DNA from: Cyclina sinensis
Taxonomy: Eukaryota; Mollusca; Bivalvia; Venerida; Veneridae
Assembly (NCBI GenBank): GCA_012932295.1
Contig: JAAONU010000010.1
Span: 26,523,603 to 26,587,602, forward strand
Length of the DNA: 64,000 bases
Reading direction: 5' to 3'
Shown: piece after piece, positions 49,220 through 60,300 of the stretch
Layout: every line of letters starts with the position of its first letter
How positions within the stretch are numbered: position 1 is the stretch's first letter
Translations under genes and position numbers: made by a program
Notes under the pieces: model-generated
Database searches by the model: none
What the model was told of the DNA's origin: nothing
The model's input: only the letters and a program-made list of their open reading frames with translations

Positions 49220-50309
49220 TGCAAACAGGGACAATCTTTAAAAATCAATGAAAGTGTACTGGTAGAAATTAACTTGTGAGAATGCTGGACCTATCAGGCA
49301 GAAGAAACTTTTTTAAGAAATGTCACATTTACTTTAAAAAGAAAATAATGACATTTCTGAGCTTGATTAACAGATTAGCTATTTTTGAATTTATGATGAT
49401 TTCGGTCAAGTATATAAAACTGTAGATGCTTTTTTTTAAAATTATGAGCCCGAACGATAAACCATTTAGTTTTTTTCAAGGAGATTTTCTTAAATAGCTT
49501 AAATAAAATTAAGTTACATGCTAGAATTTATGCCAAAAGGCTTTTCTTAAATGTTGAATCATTTATGTTTTAAGTTATGATAAAAATTAGAACAGCTCTC
49601 TTATGTTGTAAGATTCGTCTCAGATAATGGAAGGCAAATACACAAAATACACAAGTTGGCAGTTATGTATTATTTAAAAGAATGGACAAATAGATGGGGA
49701 GAAGATATGATAGCATTTGACACTTCACTTCGGAATGAGGAACATATGTGCTCAGTAAATTATAAATCTTATGTGCATGTGTAGTAAGAACAGGCACAAA
49801 CATATAATATATAAGATATTATGTTGGCAAAATTTTACATTATTTGGACAATGAAACGTGACATTGACCATGACTTTGGACCATTAATAGTGTATTTAAA
49901 AGGTCATGTTAAAGATTTAAACATTAATATTAAGTTATTTTGAAGTATTAAAAACGGCTGATTTTAGAGCAGAAATAAATAGTATATGGATTGAGGGCAT
50001 AAAATAACTGAGACAATAACTTTCCTTGTGTTTTGTCTATTTTAGTCTGCTAAATAATTTGTCATACTAACGACCGGTGGTAGATTTTCTCTTTTGACCA
50101 GGTCCTAATCCTTGACCTACAAATTGATGGTCGAATATTCTGCCAGTTAATTATATTTTTTTCAGTTGAGTCATTGTTAAATGCATCGCTTGTTTAAAAA
50201 AACCGTTCAGAAAGTTTTATCAGAAAAAAACCTGTCATTGACTCAATTAAAGTTAAATCAGCTAAATACTATTATCAACCTGCGTGAATTGTACCTATAT
50301 CAATATGCT
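49220..50309 (+). other. 3' flank of the ABCC gene
   Basis: Presumed 3' UTR and intergenic DNA after the TGA at 49217-49219. An AATAAA at 49502-49507 is a possible polyadenylation signal about 285 bp downstream of the stop, but no cleavage site can be seen. No other gene was recognised. Confidence 0.5.
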
Positions 50310-51655
50310 GATTTCAGTATAAAGTTTCCTATACACCGGGGGCTTGTCGTACATAGCAAACACATAAACTGTATAGAATACAATTTCCTATTCATGGCTG
50401 AGTTGTCGTAAATAACGATCATATAAACTATGTAGAATAAAGATTCCAATACACTGATGGGTTGTCATTCATAGAATTATGTAAACACTGAGAATAAAGA
50501 TTTAAATACACTGGTGGGTTGTCGTCAATAACGATCATGTAAACTACGTAGAATAAAGATTCCAATACACTGATGGGTTGTCATTCATAGAATTATGTAA
50601 ACACTGAGAATAAAGATTTAAATACACTGGTGGTTTGTCGTCAATAACGATCATGTAAACTATTTAGAATTAAGATTCCAATACACTGGTGGGTTATCGT
50701 TCATAGCGATCATGTAAAGTATGTAGAATAAAGATTCCAATATACTGGTGGGTAATCGTTCATAACGACCATGTAAGCTATGTAGAATAAAGTTTCCCAT
50801 ACACTGGTGGGTTGTCGTAAATAACGATCATGTAAACTATGTAGAATAAAGATTCCAATACACTGGTATGTTGTTGTTCATAACGATCGTGTAAACTATA
50901 AAAATTAAGATTCCAGTACACTGGTGGGTTGTCGTCCATAACGATCATGTGAACTATGAAGAATAAAGTTTCCAATACACTGGTGGGTTGTCGTTCAAAA
51001 CGATCATGTGAACTATGTAAAATAAAGTTACCAATACACTGGTGGGTTGTCGTAAATAACGATCATGTAAACTATATGGAATAAAGTTTCCTATACACTG
51101 GTCGGTTGTCGTAAATAACAATTATTTAAACAGTATATAGAATAAAGTTTCCAACACACTGGTAGGTTGTCGTGCATAACAATCAGGTAAACTATTTAAA
51201 ATAAATTTTCCAATACACAAGTGGGTTGTCGTAAGTAACGATCATGTAAACTATATAGAATAAAGTCTCCAATACACTGGTGGGTTGTCGTAAATAACAA
51301 TCATGTAAACTATATAAAATAAAGTTTCCCATTTATTGGTGGGTTTGCGGACATAACGATCATGTAAACTATATATAAGATAAAGTTTCCCATACACTGG
51401 TGGGTTGTTGTACATTATGATTATGTTAACTGTAAAGAATAAAGTTTCCCATTTATTGGTGGGTTGTCGCACATAACTATCATGTAAACTATATAAAATA
51501 ATGTAACCCATTTATTTGTTGGTTGTCGTAAATAACTATCATGTAAACTATATAAAATAATGTAACCCATTTATTGGTTGGTTGTCGTAAATAACGATCA
51601 TGTCAACTATATATAAGATAAAGTTACCCATACACTGGTGGGTTGTCGTACATAA
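50310..51655. repeat. About 58-bp minisatellite, roughly 22 copies
   Basis: Units of AATAAAGATTCCAATACACT, GGTGGGTTGTCGT and AAATAACGATCATGTAAACT extend over 1.35 kb with about 80-90 percent identity. Variants cluster (a TTTATTGGTGGGTT form near 51330-51600). Spurious minus-strand frames reading NPPVYW arise from it. A family A SINE lies directly at its right end. Confidence 0.92.
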
Positions 51656-51862
51656 TGAAAATGTCTTATGAACAAGGAAGTCCATTACAGAATGATGCAA
51701 TGCATCTTAGAATACATAACCCATATAGGGATTTGAACCCCACTCTTAGCGCTATGAAGGTCAACACTCTAACCACTGCGCCAAAGAATCGATTCCCTGA
51801 CGCAGTTGACAGAGATTGTGTTTATACAATTATACGAAGGTATGCACTAGACCGTAACACAT
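51655..51862 (-). mobile_element. tRNA-derived SINE, family A, copy 3
   Basis: On the minus strand it has GCAGTGGTTAGAGTGTTGAC and GGGTTCAAATCCC and the full body shared with copies 1 and 2. It adjoins the end of the 58-bp array. Confidence 0.82.
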
Positions 51863-51977
51863 TCCCTCTTGAGAAAGTCATTATTTATGATGACGAATGG
51901 TGTGGTGCATTTTTAGATCAGAAGATCAGATAGAAATCTTGAAAGGTTCATTTTTATTTATCCCGGACTAGCCATCA

Positions 51978-52091
51978 TCTTACGAACAAGAAAGTCAGTA
52001 ACAGAAAGATGTAATGCAGCTTAGAATAAATAACCCAGAGTTGGATTCGAAAATCGAACTTAGCGCATCGAAGGTCAACACTCTAAATCCA
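51978..52091 (-). mobile_element. tRNA-derived SINE, family A, copy 4 (truncated)
   Basis: It shares CTTACGAACAAGAAAGTCAG, the B-box region (degenerate) and CGAAGGTCAACACTCTAA with the other copies, then stops. The body beyond the A box is missing. Confidence 0.7.
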
Positions 52092-52714
52092 GTTAAAATC
52101 TAACTATACAAGGTGATGTCAATATACCCCACTTGATTGGACTTGAGCCATGGGAAATGAATATAGACAAAAGTGAAAATTCTTATTACATTACGATTCA
52201 CAGAACCGGAATCAACAATTAGTGAAACTGACCAAAATGCAACAGTTAATAGTCTTGAACCATTTCAAAATCAACATTTCGATAGAAACAGCACTCCGTA
52301 ATCGGAATTTGTTTCGTACATTCAGAAAACTCACATTTACGTGCAACTTACTAGAGGACGTGTTTATTGGCTGTATGTTGACTGTCTCCGACTAGAATAT
52401 CACCATCTGTTAAATATCATGACAACTTCCTGTTATGCTTTTTTATGTCAAAAACTTACATGTGATTGAGCTTAAGCGCCGTGTACACGTCAGTGTCTCT
52501 GTGACACCAAAGCTAGCTAAAGACATACACGTCTTTAAAACCGTAAATAAAGGCGACAAACTAGATTTAAAATACCGTAAAAAGAAGTTGTCTCGAATGC
52601 AGCAAGACATGGGCAGAGCGGGACAAGTAACATGATCCAGTTTTTGAAGCAATTATAATTGTTATCATCTGGGACATTATACATTTCTATTTATATAGCC
52701 AATATAGTCATATC

Positions 52715-52845
52715 AGTTCATGTTGGTAAACAGTTGGTAGCTGGTCATACCAGTTCATGTTGGTATGCAGTTGGTAGCTGGTCATATCAGCTTATGATTT
52801 TATACAGTTGGTAAAGGAGATTAGTATACAGTTTGTAGCTGATTT
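52715..52845 (+). repeat. 43-bp tandem repeat, about 3 copies
   Basis: AGTTGGTAGCTGGTCATACC followed by AGTTCATGTTGGTA is repeated with period about 43, decaying at the right end. It is intergenic, with no coding. Confidence 0.7.
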
Positions 52846-52999
52846 CCACTGCTGATTTTGTTTAGATGCATTAACAACATTTTAATTATTAGTGGATATT
52901 AGCTTGAAAAATATTTTGTATTCAAAAAAGAGCAAACAAAATTTGAACATATTGCATGGTACCTATATAATTTTCACGCCCCCTGATTTACTACCGTTT

Positions 53000-53378
53000 G
53001 CTAAACTGATTAGAGTTTCACGTATTCGGAACGCAATAAAAAGCGACCTTACGATGTTGATTTCAGTAGCTTAAACTCTCACTTTACTGATCATCCAATC
53101 ACAGCGAGGCAGTTTTCTCAGGTATACCTGTCAATAAAACTGCTTCTTGCAATCTACCCGCAGCCAGAAAAATGTGCCTGAGCGGCGCTAAAGTTGCTGT
53201 GTCGTAATTGTCGCTGCGTTGCTACCGGAAATCTTCACTTAATATTTTTGAGACACTATTGACAGGTAAAAGGCGGAGTTTGAAAGAAATTCATTGGGCG
53301 GCGCTTTAATTGATTTTTGACAGGTTTATCGACGAACCTCGTTCTTTAACTTACAGTGTAAACTCTAATCAGTTTTGC
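53000..53378. mobile_element. MITE-like element with 19-bp inverted ends
   Basis: GCTAAACTGATTAGAGTTT at 53000-53018 is complementary to AAACTCTAATCAGTTTTGC at 53360-53378 with one mismatch. The 379-bp interior has no open frame. It is less AT-rich than its surroundings, with GGCGGCGCT and GAGCGGCGCT as near direct repeats. Size and ends fit a non-autonomous DNA element. Confidence 0.62.
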
Positions 53379-53449
53379 ATTAAGAATGTTTAGGATTACA
53401 ATGAGAACGTATACTTTTCTTTACGTACTAACTGTGCAGGTGAGTAATT

Positions 53450-55600
53450 GATTTTTTATTTTTAATTCTCGATCCCAACTGCTTATTTTTATTTTTATTC
53501 TCGAGCGCAACCGCTTATTGTTTTTTTTTATTCTCGAGTCCAACCGCTAACTGTTTTTGTGTCGCCTTCAACAAAGTAGCCGCGACATATAAGTATCACT
53601 TCTCCGTCGTCTGTCTGTCTGTCGGTCCGTCTGTCACAAAACTTGTCCGGACTACTCCTCAGAAACTGCTGGTGCAACTTCATCCAAACTTAACAGGAAT
53701 GATCAGTACCAGGTCTAGTTGTGCATATCGTCGGTATTTTCCAGTTCAATGAATTTTGTCAGAGTTATGCCCTTTATTAATTTTTATGTGGACTACTTCT
53801 CTTATACTACTAATGCAATTTAAATGAAATGTTACAGGATTGATCGGTACCTCAAGTACTTGCGCATATTTAACGGGTTTTTTGGTTGAATGATTTTGGC
53901 TGAGTTATGAGGTGTTTTGGCTCGTTAATGATTTTTGTGTCGCCTGCTTCACAGTAGCTGCGACATGCTACAAAGTAGCCGTGACATATAGGGATCACGT
54001 CTTCATCGTCTGTCTGTCTGTCTGTCTGTCTGTTCGTCCGTCTGTCTGTCAATCTGTCCGTCACAAAACTTGTCTGGACTCCTGGTCTGAAACTACCGGA
54101 GCAATTTCATCCAAACTACACAGGAATGATCAGTATCAAGTCTAGTTGTGCATATCGTCGAAATTTTCCAGTTCAATTATATTTGTCAGAGTTATGGCCC
54201 TTTAATAATTATTTTTAAGTTTGTCCGGACTACTTATCTAAAGCAATTTGAATGAAATGTTACAGGATTGATCGGTACCTCAAGTACTTGCGCATATTCA
54301 ACGGGTTTCTCGGTTGAATGATTTTTGACTGAGTTATGGCCCTTGAATAAAAAAGCGTTTTAGCCAACAAACTGTCCAATCACCTCTCATTACAACTACT
54401 TAATTGGCTATCATCAGGCGATACATGTGATCACTGATCGCCCTTTTTTTATTCTCGAGTCCATTTGTTTATTACTGATTTAATACTCGAGTCCAACCGC
54501 TTATATTTTTTTCATTTTCGAGTGAAATAGTTTAATAATTTTTATTCTCATAACCAACCGCTTATTGTTATTTTTATCCTCGAATAAACCGTTTATCTTT
54601 TTATTCCCGAGTCCAACCGTTTATTGTTTGTTTTTTTGTTTGTTTTTTTTTGTTTTTTTTTTTGGGGGGGGGGTTCTACTGCTTTTGGTTGATTTTATTA
54701 TTGAGTTCAACCACTTATTTTTGTTTTAATTTTTGAGTCCAACTGCTTAATGTTGTTTTTATTCTCGAGAACAGCCGCTTATTATTGTTTTAATTCTCGA
54801 GTCCAACCGTTTATTATTGTTTTTATATTCAAATCCAACCGCCTATGGTTGTTTTTATTATTGAGTCCAACAGCTTTTTGTTTCTTTTAATTCTTGAGTC
54901 AAACCGCTTATTAGTGTTTAAATTCTCGAGCCCAACTGCTTATAGTTTATTATTATTATTATCATTATTGAGTCCAATCTCTTATTGTTGTTTTTATTAT
55001 GGAGTCGAACCGTTTATCGTTTCTTTTTTTTTTTTTTTCGAGTCCAACGCTTATTGTTGTTGTTTTTTCTTTTGAGTCCAACCGCTTAATATATCTTTAT
55101 TCTCAAATCAAACTACTTTTGTTTATTCTTGTGTCCAACCGTTTATTATTGTTTCAATTCTTGAGTCTAACTGCTTATAGATTTTTTATTATTTAGCCCA
55201 ATCGCTTATTGTTTTTTTTTTATTATTATTGAGTCGAACCGTTTATCGTTTCTTTTTATTCTCGAGTCGAACCGTTTTTTGTTTCTTTTTATTCTCCGCC
55301 TAATATATTTTAATGCTCAAATCAAACCACTTTTTCTTAATTCTCGAGTCTAACCGCCTATTATTTTTATTCTCGAGTCCAACCGCTTATTGTTGTTTTT
55401 ATTTTCGAGTCCATCCGTTTATTTCTTTTTCTATTCTCGACTTTAACATGTTTAACCCCTTATTGTTTTTCTATTCTCGAGTCCAGTTGCTTATATTTTT
55501 TTATTCTCGAGTCCAACCGCGTATTATTTTTTTTGACTCTCCAGTCAATCCGCTTATTGCTTTTTTATTCTCGATTGCAAAAGATCCTTTCGTTATTTTT
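53450..55600 (+). repeat. About 32-bp CTCGAG-containing degenerate array, interrupted
   Basis: Units of TTATTCTCGAGTCCAACCGC followed by TTATTGTTGTTTTT are repeated from 53455 to 53560 and from about 54440 to 55590, with variable T-tract length. CTCGAG is kept in many units. The gap 53575-54360 is occupied by a different dispersed repeat. Homopolymers occur near 54650. Confidence 0.85.
53575..54360 (+). mobile_element. Dispersed GTCTGTC-led repeat, two copies in tandem
   Basis: Two units begin TGTGTCGCCT...GTAGC.GCGACATAT and continue through GTCTGTCTGTCTGTC, ACAAAACTTGTC(C/T)GGACT, AATGATCAGTA and TAGTTGTGCATATCGTCG to TCAGAGTTATG. They are related to the units at 39545-40340. The pair appears inserted in the CTCGAG array. 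Confidence 0.72.
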
Positions 55601-56078
55601 AGTTTTAAGATTTTTATATCAGCTAGATGTGTTATACCCAACGGCTAGAACACATATACATCATTGACGATGACTGAGAAATGATATTTCAGGAGGAGAC
55701 TTGCTTTTGGAGGAAACAAAATGTGCTAGATTCTGTGTTTGTTGAATTTTGTACATTTTGTTTATAATATCATTAAGAAATAACACATTTAGACTTGATA
55801 CAACGTTTGTGCATGTTGAATTTATCGTGAAATAATGTCCACGTGTATTCTTTTTAAACTTATTTCATATCAAAACTTTAGATAAAGAAATGAAAACATG
55901 TTTGCTTTTTGTTTGTGCTTTTTAGATATTACAATGACATGGTTTTGATTCCTATGTATATATTTAGTTATATAATTCTGTAGACGCAACAAGCTCATTT
56001 AAGTCCATATATTTTATCACTAACATAACAGATAGCTAAATGTTTCAGGTCGCTCAAAGTCCTGTTTAGGTTCACGTC
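55601..56078. other. Intergenic region between convergent ABCC and EGF-ZP genes
   Basis: AT-rich sequence that should contain the 3' UTR of the minus-strand EGF-ZP gene. No polyadenylation signal could be chosen with confidence and no other gene is seen. Confidence 0.5.
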
Positions 56079-57385
56079 TTATCCAATTAATGTAGGATTC
56101 CGATTACATGTTTGTACACAGTCAGGTGAATAATCTCTGGAGTTACAGAATGTTGCGTTGCAAAACACATCAAGTCCCTCATCGTTTGTTAAGTACTCGA
56201 AATCCTGGAAAACAAATCTGGTCTCGTGTGTAGATTGAGAGATAATGTGGGTGTTGTCGTCCACTTCACATCTACAAAGAGAGTGAGATTAATATGTGTA
56301 TCAATATTTGCTCAGAATCATGATCGAAAACATTTGTTCTTTCACATGTTGTGCAAACTAGAGAACGCCGTAGCACAAATGACTTCCGCTTCCTGAAAAG
56401 ACGGCTGCTACACTAGTTAAAAAAGTCAAATGTTTAAATGGAAAAGGGAAGCCTTTTAAAATACTCAAGTTTCGTGCAGCTAATGAACATGATATTTATG
56501 AACATAAAATTGGCAGTTTTTAACTTTAAGTAGAGCAAATATTAATAAACAACTGAGGTAAAAATAATTGACAAAACGTGCTAGCTTCCAACAAATCAAT
56601 AATATTTAAAGAAATTTTGAAAACCGATCATTACCCATCACGTATGAGCATGACTTCCATTTCGGTTGTTGCATTCAAGTTTGGTCTCGTAAAACAGGTA
56701 TGGAGCCGCATCTTTGTATTCCAGTCGGGTATTAAGCTTGAAACTTTTACATACACGTCCTGTCCAACTTGAACTGTCTGCCTGTCACCAGTAATCAAAT
56801 GTTGAAAGTTCTGGTCTGTGAAAAGCTCAACAGTCACGTTGTAGCGTTCTACAAATGTTGCATGATGGGTATTGACGATGCTATGATGTAAATGAGTGCT
56901 TCCGGTTCCGCCTCTAACGACGTCACACTCTATAGCAAATGTCCAAATATGTCGACGAATGAGGAACGGTATGACAGGGTCAAACACAGCATAAAAAAGT
57001 TTGTTACTGTAGACTGTCGCAATACCTGTAACCTAAAATAAACAATATAAAACATAGATATATCGATTGACAGTTACAACACTGTGTTCATTGCACTACA
57101 CGGAAGCTTTGATGGTAATGTATGGCTTTCAGCACTTTTATTTTACAAACAAAAATATCAAATGAAGTTGAACACTTACCTTTTCTGCAGTATCACATTC
57201 ATTAATACCATAACGAAACGTTAAAGAAGAGTTTTCAAGGCGTCCTTGACAATGTGTCCCTCCAAGGTAGATATCACCTGAGACAGCACCAGGATACAGG
57301 TGACTTAATATGTCCATATTTATTCGTACATCCCAGTGAGAATTCGAACATTTAACATCGACTGCGTCTTCTAGTGTGTACACAC
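56079..57385 (-). CDS. EGF-ZP gene: ZP module and C-terminus
   Basis: Exon 57385-57180 encodes most of ZP-N, with VKCSNSHWDVRINMDIL, GDIYLGGTHCQG and TFRYGINECDT. Exon 57032-56635 carries the last ZP-N cysteine (FAIECDVVRG), then ZP-C with QVGQDVYVKVSSLIPDWNTK and LHTCFTRPN. Exon 56271-56079 carries CEVD, FVFQDFEYL and the final VFCNATFCNSRDYSPDCVQT. Four ZP-N cysteines and several ZP-C cysteines can be counted. No dibasic consensus cleavage site followed by a hydrophobic propeptide is present, so release from a membrane precursor is not evident. Confidence 0.87.
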
Positions 57386-60300
57386 CTATAATGGTTAACG
57401 TATTCATACATAATTTAATCTAATGCTATAGAAAATTGTGAAACTAGTTGAAAGAATAAATAGCCGTTTATGAATTTTTGCAATAACAGCTTTGAAAACA
57501 ATAACAAATATTTAGTATGTATCATGTATATACTAGTTTTCAACATACCACAAACAAACCGTTTGACGAATTTGAAGTTTACAAAAAATGTGTGTAGATT
57601 GTTGGTTACTCACTTAAAAATAGACCCCCAAAAAATTGACAAATAAAGTATATTTTTGATGTTGAGTGAAATGTTATTTAGCTAAAAACGGGAATCAAAC
57701 CCTGAGCCTTCTACTTTTATGCATGTGTTAGGTTGGAGCTTTTTCCCCTCCTTAATTTGACCTTGATACTTTGGAATATGCTGAGGGTAATCCTATTTAT
57801 TTCAAAATCAAATTCAGATTGGAACAATATTAAATACATGTTTTTCATATATATTTTGGTTGGTCATTTGTACTGATTATCCAATTCTCTCAACGCGTAA
57901 TCACGTTCTTTTCATAACGTTCTTTTTATAACTTTCTTTTCATAACGTTCTTTTCATCTATTTACTAAATAGGCTTCGTATAGTTTAGATTATAAATGTC
58001 ATCAAAACTAATTTTGATAGAAAATATAGATTCTTATTAGATTTTCTTTCCAATATAACTTTCTGACCTGATAAAAGTTCAAGCCTGAAAAATTAATTGT
58101 TCATTTATTTATTATTTTTTTGTTATGAATTATATAACTTATACAAGCGTTTACATCAGAGAACAGTTATTCCTATTCGTGTCTACATACAAAATTCTCA
58201 AGGATATCTACCGACGTTGTAAGGTTGATGATCACAGCACAATAACTAAATCCGAAGTTTTGAATAAACAAAACTTCAATACAGAATATAAACAAATCGA
58301 ATACCCTAATATGTGCACACTGTATATGACTGTGTTATTTCCGACTGCATTATTTCTTTTTGTTTCTAGGCAACACATCAACACATTTGATTATTTGAAT
58401 CCATACAAGCCCAAGCGATATTTATCCTGTTAACAATAGTTTTATATTGCCGTTATATAAAACATGACAAATCATCAAAATTGGTTTTAGTTAAAAGCTA
58501 AATGAAAATAATACCAGTCAGAACGCATGAGTCTTTGTCGTCTATTCGCTGGTAACCTGGTTTACAAACACACTGATAGCTTCCCATGGTATTCACACAG
58601 TATTCTGTTATCTGGCATTTATCTTTATACTTGCATTCGTCATTATCTAAAGATGAAAGAATAAAACATCATCTGAAAGCGATGTAAAATGTAAAAAGTA
58701 CAGTACATTTCCGCTATCAAGACCACGTAAATTATTTCAAATTCTCGAGAGAATCAGCAATCTAAAGAGCCAATATGTGAAATTAAGAACCGCGAATAAG
58801 GTCGCTTTGTTATCAACCTTGATCACTTTTTTTATTGGTCTTGTTAGTCGAAAATAAATATAAGTCAATGGACAGCATTTTGAACAGTAAAGAATAAAGA
58901 ACATACTTTTTATATTTTTAAAATATTAAAATATATGTTATAATACCAGTCTAACCAAATTTAATACGAGAAATGACGGCTTTGTTAAAATTAATACTTA
59001 AATCATGTCACATTTTTTGAAATACTGGTACAATGTATATAGCAGTTTTTAAAAGTTAATCTTTATTTCAGCAAGACCTCTTTTTATTTCACTGCATTAT
59101 AAAGGTTTAAATTTTAAAAATAATTTTGAAATGCACAGCCTATAATCGAGCTTCATTTTGAAGTCAAAATACTCCCGACTTTAACAGTTCTTTAGAATGA
59201 GAAATTTTTAGGCCTATCACTTGAAGTTTCTTGTCAGATTACTTCCATTGTAACAGATTAGAATAAGAAATCTATAAAATTCTTACCGACACAGGAATGT
59301 CTATTTGTGTGCAACATATATCCCTCTATACAGCTACATATGAAAGAACCATCTGTATTAATACAATTTTGCTCACATTTGTCATCACCACTGTAGTCTG
59401 GTACACATTCATCTATATCTAAACGTAAAGCTGATTTCATTAGAACTAAATACGACTTAAGGAAATACAACGGTACAAAAGAAGATTATTCACTTCAGGA
59501 TAGGTCCTTAATGTTTGCGTTTTCAGAAAAAAGTAAAATTTTGAAGCTCAGAAAAAGTAAAAATTAGAAGCATCAGCCAGCTTTAACCTGCCAAAAATTT
59601 GTTTCTTCCAAATATAAAGGCAGACAACTCGTGAAATTAAAAAGAGAAAACTATTTCAATGAAAATTAGATGCAAAATCGGTTGGCCATATATTTTACAC
59701 ATATATTGTATACTTTTATACCTTGACAGGTCTGATTGTTCGTTGCCATAGAATTCTCTCTTCCTTTAGGACAAGGAGCACATGGCCAGGTAGGAAGGGA
59801 ACGACTGTATAACATGCTGCAATTGTCTTGATAACAATTGGTGTAGTTGCAAAGATCTAATTCCGTTTCACAATACAACCCAGTAAAATAAGCGGGGCAG
59901 ACACATCCTGCTTTTCTCACATTTTCTGCAAAATTCAATACCTAAGGCTCTAATTAAAATACACATTTGTTAGAAATCTAAAATAAAAACAAGCGTCCGA
60001 AGTTAAAAGTTTTTCTTTGTTGTTGCTGTTGTTTTTGTGGGTTTTTTTCGTATTTTTTTTCTATTGATTTTTTATTTGTTCTTTTGTTTGATTATTATGT
60101 TTTTTATCATTACTGTTTATCATACTTGTGCTGCCATATTCATTAGATAATGTTTATATCATCAGAATTTTAGCTAAACGTTTCATATTATGGGAAAATC
60201 AAAAGATAAATAATTCAATTTTCTTAAATGAAACTTTTCTATGCGTTGGTGATATATCTTGTTCTAATTTTATAATATATCTTGGATATCGCTAATACAC

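Noticed and set aside
50778..51511. Minus-strand frames with repeated NPPVYW peptide
   Set aside because: Artefacts of the 58-bp minisatellite.
52435..52635. 66-codon plus-strand frame with basic residues (KYRKKKLSRMQQDMG)
   Set aside because: Intergenic, short, no homologous motif, with an equally long frame on the other strand; insufficient support.
54845..55648. Plus-strand Phe/Leu/Ser-rich frames
   Set aside because: Arise from the T-rich CTCGAG array; hydrophobic composition is due to T tracts.
57680..57760. tRNA-like B box GGGTTTGATTCCC on the minus strand
   Set aside because: No matching A box or second copy in the window; too weak to call a SINE.
58125..58433. 102-codon plus-strand frame beginning MNYITYTSVYIREQ
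   Set aside because: It lies in an intron of the opposite-strand EGF-ZP gene, has no recognised motif, no splice or promoter support, and AT-driven composition. Possibly chance.
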